Source of the DNA: CAYJAD01 sp964370305
GTDB taxonomy: Bacteria > Desulfobacterota > Desulfovibrionia > Desulfovibrionales > Desulfovibrionaceae
NCBI GenBank assembly: GCA_964370305.1
Contig: CAYJIU010000099.1
Location: 1-6,598, forward strand
Direction: 5' to 3'
DNA length: 6,598 bases
Of the stretch, positions 1 through 6,053 are shown in pieces. The notes beneath the pieces are model-generated. The model was not told where the DNA came from. It did no database searches and was given only the letters and a program-made list of their open reading frames with translations. The translations under genes and the position numbers were made by a program. The stretch's first letter is position 1. Every line of letters begins with the position of its first letter.

Positions 1-836
1 GCAAAGGCAATCATATCTTCATAGTTGCCTGAAAAATATCCTGTGGTGTAGCTTTCGCAAAGGCCAAGCACAATACCGCCAAGCATGGCTCCGGGGATGG
101 AACCTATACCGCCAAGCACGGCAGCAGTAAATGCCTTAATGCCAGCCAAAAATCCGATGGCAAAGTTCACTTGCCCCATATGTGAAGCAATAAGCACCCC
201 ACCAATGGCCGCAAGAGATGAGCCAATAATAAAGGTAAGGGAAATAATGCGGTCAGCATCTATGCCAAGCAGCAAAGCCATTTTGCGGTTTTGCGCAGTG
301 GCGCGCATGGCTTTGCCCATTTTTGTGTAACGAATAAACAAAGTCAAAGCCACCATGGCTATGGTGCTCGTTACAAGAATCATGAAGTCACTAGAACCCA
401 TGACGTTTAATTCATTTAAGAATTCAAAATTTGGTAGCAAGCGCGGAAAGGCTACAAAGTCAGAAGTTTGCGCTAAAATAACGTAATTTTGTAAAAATAT
501 GGACATACCAATGGCAGAAATAAGCGGAGAAAGCCTTGGCGCGCCACGTAAAGGTTTATAAGCAACCTTTTCCATGGTAAAGCCATATGCAGCACACCAA
601 ATCACAGCAGCTAGGGCTGCAATCACCAGTATGCCAAGTGCAGGAAAACCCATAACTCCAAGAGCACTGGCGACCACAAATGCCGTAAAAGCACCTATCA
701 TGTATATTTCGCCGTGGGCAAAGTTAATAAGCTCAATGATACCATAAACTAAGGTATAGCCAAGGGCAATGAGGGCATAAATACTCCCACGGGTTAAACC
801 GCCGAAGAATAGCTCAATAAAATATTGTATATCCAT
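1..836 (-). CDS. livH: LivH-type branched-chain amino acid ABC transporter permease (3' end cut by window edge)
   Basis: Inner-membrane permease of a HAAT-family ABC importer. It would pair with LivM, be powered by LivG/LivF, and receive leucine, isoleucine or valine from the binding protein encoded just upstream. The reading frame opens at the ATG at 834-836 (MDIQYFIELFFGGLTRGSIY) and stays open to the left edge, giving 278 residues. The family is about 290-310 residues, so only the last few dozen are missing. Visible hallmarks are the N-terminal GSIYALIALGYTLVYGII segment, INFAHGEIYMIGAF near residues 38-50, a stretch of alternating hydrophobic segments, and the conserved cytoplasmic-loop stretch AVLGGIGSIPGAMLGG near residues 239-254. 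The gene lies 89 nt after livJ on the same strand. Its ribosome site is only AGG at 843-845, 6 nt from the ATG. A strong hairpin in the gap probably lowers its expression relative to livJ. Family assignment is firm; the exact substrate is inferred. Confidence 0.93.
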   Translation of the reverse strand, partial: MDIQYFIELFFGGLTRGSIYALIALGYTLVYGIIELINFAHGEIYMIGAFTAFVVASALGVMGFPALGILVIAALAAVIWCAAYGFTMEKVAYKPLRGAPRLSPLISAIGMSIFLQNYVILAQTSDFVAFPRLLPNFEFLNELNVMGSSDFMILVTSTIAMVALTLFIRYTKMGKAMRATAQNRKMALLLGIDADRIISLTFIIGSSLAAIGGVLIASHMGQVNFAIGFLAGIKAFTAAVLGGIGSIPGAMLGGIVLGLCESYTTGYFSGNYEDMIAF

Positions 837-867
837 GTATTACCTAAAATTACGCCGAGTCAAATAT

Positions 868-883
868 ATTGCATTTATGCAAT
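868..883 (-). other. Short hairpin just upstream of livH
   Basis: Perfect inverted repeat ATTGCA-TTTA-TGCAAT in the livJ-livH gap, about 30 nt before the livH start. The 6-bp stem is AT-rich and weak alone, but it is the second hairpin in tandem after the GC-rich one at 890-917. It could act in mRNA processing or be chance. Confidence 0.35.
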
Positions 884-889
884 TAATAA

Positions 890-917
890 TGCGGGGCCAC
901 CAGCAAGTGACCCCGCA
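890..917 (-). terminator. GC-rich intercistronic hairpin after livJ (attenuating terminator or mRNA stabiliser)
   Basis: On the minus strand TGCGGGGTCAC and GTGGCCCCGCA form an 11-bp stem with one G-U pair and a 6-nt loop (TTGCTG). It begins 9 nt past the livJ stop codon. The non-Watson-Crick pair is U-G only in minus-strand RNA, which fits transcription in the livJ direction. The following bases are TTATTAATT rather than a solid U-tract, so termination would be partial. In liv-type operons a structure here would let the abundant binding protein be made in excess over the permease; that role is inferred. Confidence 0.6.
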
Positions 918-925
918 GGGAATGA

Positions 926-2059
926 TTAATCAATGGTGATTTTGTAGTCTGTTTCTACATACTTACCATCTTTAACTTGGAACATGGAAAGACCAACGCC
1001 AAGAGGGTCGCCGTCTTTACCAAACATAATGTTACCAGCAGGGGTATCAAGACGCTTGGTGCGTAATACTTCCATAATTTTGGCAGAGTCAGTGCTACCA
1101 GCAACTTCCACAGCGTTTAACAATACTTGAGCTGCAGCGTAAGCATTATAGAAAAAAGCACCGGGTTCAGCATTATATTTTTTCAAATGCTTTTCACGAG
1201 CTTGTTGGTATACAGGTAAATTACTGGTATCGCTGGAGGTTGAAGCGTATACGCCTTCTGCATCCTTACCAGCCATTTTGATGAAGGTATCATCTTTTAC
1301 GCCGTCAGGAGCAACAAAGGGAATACGCACGTTATCACGAGCCATTTGTTGTACAAGCTTTGAAGCTGTAGGATGGTATCCACCAAAAATAAGCACGTCA
1401 GCTTTTTCTCTTCTAAGCTTACGAACAGTCGCGCTATAGTCCACAGCGTCAGGGTTAACAGCTTCAAAAAGCACGATTTCTACTTTGCCACCTTTTTCTA
1501 AAAGAGCTTTGTTTGTGTCAGCAAAGCCTTTACCATATTCACCATTGTCATGAATGATGGCGACTTTTTTGGCATTTAGCTTATCCACGATAAAAGCAGA
1601 GGAAAGACGAGCTTGCACATTGTCATTGGCAATGGTGCGGAAGAAATATGGATTTTCACCGCTGGTGGTAAGACCAGGTGTGGTAGCAGAAGGTGACATG
1701 GAAACAATTTTAGCATTGTTATAAATTGGCAAAGCAGCCTTTGTAGCACCAGAGCAGATATGGCCCACGATAATGTCCACTTCATCAGAAACAAGCTTAG
1801 TTGCAGCATTGGTTGCCATTTCTGGCTTACATTGGTCATCTTGGGCTACAACTTCAATTTTCTTACCCATGATACCGCCCTTAGCATTGTATTCCTCAGC
1901 TAAAATTTCAGCAGCATTCCATGTGGGCAAGCCATAGGAAGCAAGGTCGCCGGAATGTGCGCCGGGCACGCCAAGTTTAATTACTTCAGCAGCAAATGCT
2001 GGAGTAGACAATAAAGCCACGGTCAAGCCGGCTAATAACAAAGATTTGCCTTTGTTCAT
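926..2059 (-). CDS. livJ: LivJ-type periplasmic branched-chain amino acid binding protein
   Basis: Type I periplasmic binding protein (377 aa) that captures Leu/Ile/Val and delivers them to the LivHMGF importer. A Sec signal peptide is clear: MNKGK, a hydrophobic core at about 6-19, and a cleavage motif AFA before AEV near residue 23. The mature part aligns by eye with E. coli LivJ. DDQCKP and GHICSG supply Cys77 and Cys102, matching the family disulfide. SPSATTPG (122-129), HDNGEYGKG (170-178, Tyr175) and FGGYHP (225-230, Tyr228) match the known ligand-contact segments. PDGV at 251-254 has Asp252 where E. coli LivJ has an amino-group-binding Glu, a conservative change. The ATG at 2057-2059 has an excellent ribosome site, GGAGT at 2067-2071, 7 nt upstream. 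The gene has its own near-consensus promoter and a leader of about 250 nt. Function is firm; the exact amino acid preference is inferred. Confidence 0.95.
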   Translation of the reverse strand: MNKGKSLLLAGLTVALLSTPAFAAEVIKLGVPGAHSGDLASYGLPTWNAAEILAEEYNAKGGIMGKKIEVVAQDDQCKPEMATNAATKLVSDEVDIIVGHICSGATKAALPIYNNAKIVSMSPSATTPGLTTSGENPYFFRTIANDNVQARLSSAFIVDKLNAKKVAIIHDNGEYGKGFADTNKALLEKGGKVEIVLFEAVNPDAVDYSATVRKLRREKADVLIFGGYHPTASKLVQQMARDNVRIPFVAPDGVKDDTFIKMAGKDAEGVYASTSSDTSNLPVYQQAREKHLKKYNAEPGAFFYNAYAAAQVLLNAVEVAGSTDSAKIMEVLRTKRLDTPAGNIMFGKDGDPLGVGLSMFQVKDGKYVETDYKITID

Positions 2060-2114
2060 CGGTAAAACTCCATTTAAAAATGTTCTTCATCAAGGCAGAT
2101 ATCCACCCAGATAC

Positions 2115-2147
2115 GTGTAGGTGAATTTATAATTTCACCTGTAACAC
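2115..2147 (-). promoter_or_regulatory. Near-perfect palindrome in the livJ leader (operator or RNA hairpin)
   Basis: The core at 2119-2140 is a 22-bp dyad: arms AGGTGAA and TTCACCT around an AT-only centre, with one mismatched pair in the centre. On the minus strand GTGT (2144-2147) and ACAC (2115-2118) add four more pairs outside a 3-nt bulge, so it can also fold as an RNA hairpin. It lies about 60-80 bp before the livJ ATG and inside the predicted transcript. There is no U-tract after it, so it is not a typical terminator. A dimeric repressor or Lrp/AsnC-type site is possible; no regulator can be named from sequence alone. Confidence 0.5.
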
Positions 2148-2148
2148 A

Positions 2149-2171
2149 GCTAATTTTAAAAATAAATTAGC
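2149..2171 (-). promoter_or_regulatory. AU-rich leader hairpin overlapping the leader-peptide stop codon
   Basis: Perfect 8-bp inverted repeat GCTAATTT / AAATTAGC with a 7-nt loop. The TAA stop of the Leu-rich leader peptide (2167-2169) lies in its 5' arm in minus-strand RNA, so a ribosome finishing the peptide would block the hairpin, while one stalled on the Leu codons upstream would allow it. The arm also overlaps the segment complementary to the transcript 5' end. The stem is AU-rich and not followed by a U-run. Confidence 0.45.
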
Positions 2172-2220
2172 CCACCAACAAATACAGATGCTGCATTAAC
2201 AGCAAAGGCCCCATGCCCAA
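2167..2220 (-). CDS. Putative Leu-rich leader peptide of livJ
   Basis: Short open frame inside the predicted livJ leader. From ATG at 2212-2214 it reads MGPLLLMQHLYLLVG-stop, 15 residues with six Leu codons (TTG, CTG, TTA, CTG, TTG, TTG) and one Val. An in-frame TTG two codons earlier (2218-2220) is preceded by AGGG at 2227-2230 with 6-nt spacing, a better ribosome site than the ATG has; that start gives 17 residues, which I use here. Leu-rich peptides in leaders of branched-chain amino acid genes are the classic sensors in ribosome-mediated attenuation (leu and ilv operons of enterobacteria). What I see is the frame, its composition and its overlap with inverted repeats; the regulatory role is inferred. 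A competing 32-codon frame at 2156-2254 starts at an ATG with poor ribosome site and overlaps it in another frame. Confidence 0.4.
   Translation of the reverse strand: MGMGPLLLMQHLYLLVG
2189..2204 (-). promoter_or_regulatory. Small hairpin within the Leu-codon stretch of the leader
   Basis: On the minus strand TGCTG and CAGCA form a 5-bp stem with a 6-nt loop (TTAATG), spanning the TTG-CTG-TTA-ATG-CAG-CA part of the leader peptide. It would be opened by a translating ribosome. It could be a pausing hairpin if the attenuation model holds, but it is short enough to be chance. Confidence 0.25.
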
Positions 2221-2287
2221 AAGCGACCCTAAACATTAAAAAATATTTCAGCATGCTTCTTTATGCATCATTATGAGGCAATGGGAA

Positions 2288-2317
2288 AATATGCCACAAG
2301 TGGGCTATTTTTGTCAA
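2288..2317 (-). promoter_or_regulatory. Possible second, downstream livJ promoter
   Basis: A perfect -35 hexamer TTGACA (2312-2317) followed at 18 bp by CATATT (2288-2293). The -10 is weak (CATATT versus TATAAT). It overlaps the start region of the stronger promoter immediately upstream, so it could be a tandem promoter or a chance -35 match. Confidence 0.3.
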
Positions 2318-2346
2318 ATTATAAAGGTAGGGAAATTTTACGTCAA
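2318..2346 (-). promoter_or_regulatory. Near-consensus sigma70-type promoter for livJ
   Basis: TTGACG (2341-2346) and a perfect TATAAT (2318-2323) separated by exactly 17 bp, reading toward livJ. It begins 25 bp after the stop of the MFS gene. Transcription should start near 2311, giving an unusually long leader of about 250 nt before livJ. With no terminator visible after the upstream MFS gene, livJ may also receive read-through. Confidence 0.7.
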
Positions 2347-2370
2347 GGCTACAACAGTATGCAATTAAAT

Positions 2371-3567
2371 TTATTCATTATTATTTTTTGATATTTCTTT
2401 ATTAATAAATTGCACCAGAAACAATGACGTACACGCAAGCACAGCTCCCAAAATGAAGGGGAATTTATAGTCCAAAAGCCACAAACTGCCGCCAACTACT
2501 GGCACAATCACCGCGGATACGTGGTTAATGGTGAATGAAACTGCCATACTGGGGGCAATGTCTGGCTTTTCAGCCATTTTTTGAAAAAATGTTTTTTCGG
2601 CCATGTTAAAATTAAATGTAAATTGATCGAGTATATATAAAAGTGCAACAATATAGCCCACATCTATGTAAGCATACCCAAGAAAAATCCCAATGGCTGG
2701 CAAAAATTGAAAGGTGAGCAGTTTTTGCTCGCCAAATTTATTAATCAAGCGGCCCACTAGAGGGTTTAATAGCCAGTTTACCGTGTTATTGATAAGGAAT
2801 AATGTTGTAATCATCACAACTGAATAGTTGAATTTTTCCACCAACAAAAATAATGAAAAAATGGTAAATATTTGCCTTCGGCCACCAGATAAAAATGTTA
2901 AAACATAAAATAACCAATACTTTTTTTTGAAAATTAAGTTTTTCCGCTGTGCTGGCAGAAGACTTAAATCTGGTCGTTTAAAATACGCCCAAACTGCGCC
3001 TAGTATGGCCACAATGCCAGTGCACAAATACATTTGTAAGTAGCTAAAAAATGATGCAAAAAACAAAATGAGTAACGCAACAAAAATATTACCAAGGGCT
3101 GAAATGCTCCTAAGCCGCCCAAAAACTATGGGCGAAACCTGCTTGTTGAACGCTTGTAAAGTGATAGATTGATTAATGGTTTCAAAGTAATGAAAACCTA
3201 TGGACATCAAAACAGTTGTCAGTAGCATACCATAAAAATTGGGGAAAAATCCTGTCATGGCAACGCCAAAGCCCAAGACAAACACAGCAAAAACACCAAG
3301 GGTTTCTTCTTTAATGAAGCGTAAAAAAAAGATTACGGTGATGGCAAGAAGGCCAGGAAATTCGCGCAGAGATTGTAATATACCGTTTTGTGCACCATCT
3401 AAATGTAATATTTCAACAATATAATTGGTGTACAGGGTCTGCCAAGTCTGAAACGCAACGATTTGAGTAAAGGTCAGAATGAACAAGAAAACAAAGGTTT
3501 TTTGTTCTAAATCTCCTTGCATTTCAGAAGGGTTAACATAATTTTTTAGGGCTTTTGTTATATGCAT
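2371..3567 (-). CDS. Major facilitator superfamily transporter of unknown substrate
   Basis: A 398-residue integral inner-membrane protein with about twelve hydrophobic segments, roughly 24-45, 66-84, 88-106, 110-128, 155-172, 176-196, 217-240, 248-270, 282-298, 302-320, 343-365 and 369-388. The C-terminal half carries a motif-A-like loop, VGRLINKFG (271-279), between segments 8 and 9. The equivalent N-terminal loop (FLRFIKEETLG) lacks the usual D-R-x-G-R-R pattern. FGRLRSISALGN (149-160) resembles the start of segment 5 in drug and sugar porters, but I cannot name a substrate. The start at 3565-3567 lies 13 nt past the Der stop codon with no Shine-Dalgarno visible, suggesting translation coupled to der. 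Several stretches are far more AT-rich than der (for example 13 of 60 G+C at 2581-2640, against 35 of 60 at 4621-4680; these are selected lines). Two 8-base homopolymers, at 2921-2928 and 3323-3330, lie inside the gene. Superfamily is firm; role is open. Confidence 0.85.
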   Translation of the reverse strand: MHITKALKNYVNPSEMQGDLEQKTFVFLFILTFTQIVAFQTWQTLYTNYIVEILHLDGAQNGILQSLREFPGLLAITVIFFLRFIKEETLGVFAVFVLGFGVAMTGFFPNFYGMLLTTVLMSIGFHYFETINQSITLQAFNKQVSPIVFGRLRSISALGNIFVALLILFFASFFSYLQMYLCTGIVAILGAVWAYFKRPDLSLLPAQRKNLIFKKKYWLFYVLTFLSGGRRQIFTIFSLFLLVEKFNYSVVMITTLFLINNTVNWLLNPLVGRLINKFGEQKLLTFQFLPAIGIFLGYAYIDVGYIVALLYILDQFTFNFNMAEKTFFQKMAEKPDIAPSMAVSFTINHVSAVIVPVVGGSLWLLDYKFPFILGAVLACTSLFLVQFINKEISKNNNE

Positions 3568-3580
3568 TTATTGGCAAGTA

Positions 3581-4951
3581 TTATTTCTTTTTCTTTTTGT
3601 GCGAAGAGCGCATGTGCACACGCATGGGCGCGTGTTGAATATTAAAATACTTGCGTAAAGAGCGTTCAAGATAACGGGAATAACTTTCCGATACACGCTC
3701 AGCATCATTAACAAAAAACACAAAAGTAGGAGGGGCAATTTCAGCTTGAGTCAAATAAAAAAACTTAGCCCTAACCCGTTTAATAACAGGAGGCTGGTGA
3801 CGGGTAAGCACAGCTTCCATAGCCCTATTCAACTGCCCCGTGGGTATGCGCACCTGACATTCAGCGTGAATTTTTTGGGCTATGGGTAGAATTTTAGCAA
3901 GTCCGCGCGACTTTAAGGCCGAAACGTATAACACCGGCACATGCGAGCAAAAAGCCAGCATTTCTTTAATGTTAAGCTTTAATTGCTTCAAGCTATTTTG
4001 GGGTACGAGGTCAACTTTATTAACTAAAACCATAAAGGGCGTCTTGCGCTCATGCAATAAATCCATAAGCCTTTTATCCTGCAAGCTAACGCCTTCTGTA
4101 GCATCAATTACCAACAAGGTTATATGGGCCTTTGTGCTCGATTTTATTGCAGAGTTTACAGAGTACCTCTCCACAGTGTCGGTTATCTTTGTTCTGCGTC
4201 TAACTCCTGCGGTATCCACAAAAACGTAAGTTTCACCATCAACTTCTATACGCACATCCACACTGTCGCGTGTGGTACCAGCAACATCAGAAACAATCAT
4301 CCTATCACTGCCGCTTAGGGCATTGATGAGCGACGACTTACCAGCATTGGGACGCCCCAACATAGCTAACTTTAAGCTCGCGTCTTGATTAATATTTGTA
4401 TCCCAGTCATCGGGAATAAGGCTTAGCAACTCTTCCTGCAGCAAGCGCAAATTATGCCCATGCTCAGCAGAAACAGCGATGAGCGGAAAGCCCACAGCAT
4501 GAAATTCCGCAAGCATATGATCTTCGCGCTCAGCCCCGTCTACCTTATTTACAATAAGCAAGGTGGGCTTACCCATGCGGCGCACGTGAGCTGCTAGGTG
4601 TTCATCCAAAGGCAAGAGCCCATCACGCCCGTCCACCACAAAGGCAACAGCCACGGCATCTTGCATGGCATCCTCAGCTTGACGCAAAATATCAGCCTCA
4701 AAGCCGCGAATACCCTCCGGGCCCTCCACAACCTCGGCATGAGCATCAAGGGTAATGCCGCCAGTATCCACAATACCGTATAATATTTCACCATGCTTGC
4801 GCACAATGCCTTCCATGCGGTCACGTGTGACACCGGGGCGGTCATGGGTAATAGCGCGATTACTATGAATAAGTCGATTAAACAAGGTGGACTTGCCCAC
4901 GTTGGGGCGGCCCACCAATACAATTTGCGGTATTGTTGCTAAAGATTGCAT
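3581..4951 (-). CDS. der: Ribosome biogenesis GTPase Der (EngA)
   Basis: Essential GTPase with two tandem G domains that acts in assembly of the 50S ribosomal subunit. At 456 aa it is typical family length. Domain 1: GRPNVGKS (14-21), the G2 threonine in GVTRDR (40-45), DTGG (62-65), NKVD (135-138) and SAE (161-163). Domain 2: GRPNAGKS (199-206), GTTRD (225-229), DTAG (246-249), NKVD (311-314) and SAL (344-346). A KH-like domain follows from about 360, with RAKFFYLTQAEIAPPTFVFFVND (394-416), ending in a basic tail with five terminal lysines, as is common in Der. Every catalytic motif is intact. The ATG at 4949-4951 has a good ribosome site, AGGA at 4958-4961. It lies 31 nt after the pseudouridine synthase stop and 13 nt before the MFS start, so the three genes look like one transcription unit. 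Identification is secure. Confidence 0.98.
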   Translation of the reverse strand: MQSLATIPQIVLVGRPNVGKSTLFNRLIHSNRAITHDRPGVTRDRMEGIVRKHGEILYGIVDTGGITLDAHAEVVEGPEGIRGFEADILRQAEDAMQDAVAVAFVVDGRDGLLPLDEHLAAHVRRMGKPTLLIVNKVDGAEREDHMLAEFHAVGFPLIAVSAEHGHNLRLLQEELLSLIPDDWDTNINQDASLKLAMLGRPNAGKSSLINALSGSDRMIVSDVAGTTRDSVDVRIEVDGETYVFVDTAGVRRRTKITDTVERYSVNSAIKSSTKAHITLLVIDATEGVSLQDKRLMDLLHERKTPFMVLVNKVDLVPQNSLKQLKLNIKEMLAFCSHVPVLYVSALKSRGLAKILPIAQKIHAECQVRIPTGQLNRAMEAVLTRHQPPVIKRVRAKFFYLTQAEIAPPTFVFFVNDAERVSESYSRYLERSLRKYFNIQHAPMRVHMRSSHKKKKK

Positions 4952-4982
4952 GATTATTCCTAAGATTTAATGTGCTCTGCGC

Positions 4983-5933
4983 TTATACTTGCAAATAAGC
5001 TGCTGTCAAGGGTAAATGTTTTGCACTTTGCCAGCCGTCCCAAGGCGGAGGCACCATAAAGCTTGCTCCCGCTAGGCCAATACCTGTAAAATTGTCATGA
5101 CATGGCAAAACAATGCGCAAAGCATGCAAGTACATAATTTCACCTGATGCCTGCCCGTATTTACCATCACCAAGCACGGGAAAACCCTCTGTCGCCAACT
5201 GCACCCTAATTTGATGTGTGCGGCCAGTTATAAGCTTAATATGCATGAGACTGCAATCATTTATGCGTTGTAAACATGTGACAATACTCTCAGATTTGCG
5301 GCCACTTTCTTCCGATAAAACACGTACTTTTTCATCATAACCCACATAGCCTTTGCCCATATGGTGGTTAAGCGATTTTGCATCATCATGCGGCCACACG
5401 CCATGCACCCAAGCCAGATATTCCTTACTAATGCTGCGCTGCTCAAAGGCATCTTGCAGCAAGCGCAATGCCACATAACTACGCGCAATAACAATTATTC
5501 CAGATGTGTCTTTATCAATACGATGGGCTGGTGTGGGTTTGAATACTGCATCCTTAAAGTGCGCACCAAGCCTTGTAGCCAAACTATCTTCATGACCAGT
5601 ACCTGTATGAACTGGCAAACCCCACGGTTTATTATAAACCAGTAAGTGCTCGTCTTCATAGACTAATGGCGGCAGAGATAAAATATCTACAGCCACATCC
5701 ACATCCTTACCAGCAGAAGCCGCCATGCCCAAAGCAAATGGCGGAATACGCACAACATCGCCATCGGCAACGTGCATAAATGGCTTGCCTCGTCCGCCGT
5801 TGATACGTACTTGTCCGGTGCGTATCCAGCGATGCAAAAGTGATTGAGGTAAATTGAGCCGCCTAACCAAAAATTGGAGTAACTTCTGCCCCGCTTCAGC
5901 AGGTTGTACAGTAAAATTATGATTTTGTTCCAT
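4983..5933 (-). CDS. RluA-family rRNA pseudouridine synthase (RluC/RluD-like)
   Basis: Isomerises specific uridines in RNA, most likely 23S rRNA, to pseudouridine. At 316 aa it has an N-terminal S4-like RNA-binding region (LPQSLLHRWIRTGQVRINGG, 28-47). The catalytic domain starts near 90: VYEDEHLLVYNKPWGLPVH, the signature HRIDKDTSG (137-145) with the presumed nucleophile Asp140, and KLITGRTHQIRVQL (233-246) with its conserved RTHQIR. Having both the S4 region and this motif set places it in the RluC/RluD branch rather than RluA; which uridines it modifies cannot be read from sequence. The ATG at 5931-5933 is the most upstream possible start, since an in-frame TAG lies 18 nt before it. No Shine-Dalgarno is visible, and the preceding bases are TA-rich (TTATATATATTTACC). 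It is the first gene of the rlu-der-MFS cluster, and its leader carries the hairpins at 5974-5993 and 6009-6029. Confidence 0.93.
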   Translation of the reverse strand: MEQNHNFTVQPAEAGQKLLQFLVRRLNLPQSLLHRWIRTGQVRINGGRGKPFMHVADGDVVRIPPFALGMAASAGKDVDVAVDILSLPPLVYEDEHLLVYNKPWGLPVHTGTGHEDSLATRLGAHFKDAVFKPTPAHRIDKDTSGIIVIARSYVALRLLQDAFEQRSISKEYLAWVHGVWPHDDAKSLNHHMGKGYVGYDEKVRVLSEESGRKSESIVTCLQRINDCSLMHIKLITGRTHQIRVQLATEGFPVLGDGKYGQASGEIMYLHALRIVLPCHDNFTGIGLAGASFMVPPPWDGWQSAKHLPLTAAYLQV

Positions 5934-5973
5934 GGTAAATATATATAACTAAATTAAAATAGTAGATGCTTAG

Positions 5974-5993
5974 CAACACATTTTCATGTATTG
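5974..5993 (-). promoter_or_regulatory. GAAA-tetraloop hairpin in the leader of the pseudouridine synthase gene
   Basis: In minus-strand RNA CAAUACAU and AUGUGUUG form an 8-bp stem closed by a GAAA (GNRA) tetraloop. The single non-Watson-Crick pair is U-G only on the minus strand, consistent with a minus-strand transcript. It ends about 40 nt before the start codon. Function unknown; possibly mRNA stability or leader structure. Confidence 0.35.
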
Positions 5994-5996
5994 TTC

Positions 5997-6029
5997 AAAA
6001 AAGTATTGCCTCCAAATATCCCTTTGAGG
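5997..6029 (-). terminator. Possible terminator or attenuator upstream of the pseudouridine synthase gene
   Basis: On the minus strand CCTCAAA and TTTGGAGG pair with one bulged base (6009-6029), followed 6 nt later by a run of six Ts (5997-6002). The stem is short and the gap to the T-run is longer than usual, so it is a weak candidate. It could limit read-through into the cluster or be coincidental. Confidence 0.25.
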
Positions 6030-6053
6030 ACGCCAGAAGTTAATGCTGACTTA

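Noticed and set aside
2097..2110. GGGTGGA in the livJ leader resembling the start of a T-box element
   Set aside because: Only the first seven bases match; the following ACCGCG of the T-box consensus is absent, and no antiterminator/terminator pair is visible.
2156..2254. 32-codon hydrophobic frame in the livJ leader starting at the ATG at 2252-2254
   Set aside because: The start has no good Shine-Dalgarno and the frame overlaps the Leu-rich frame, which has a better ribosome site and a composition that fits the downstream gene. Kept only as an alternative.
4594..4923. Long alternative-frame open reading frames inside der and other genes on both strands
   Set aside because: They lie wholly within genes with complete, well-conserved motifs in another frame and show no independent coding character.
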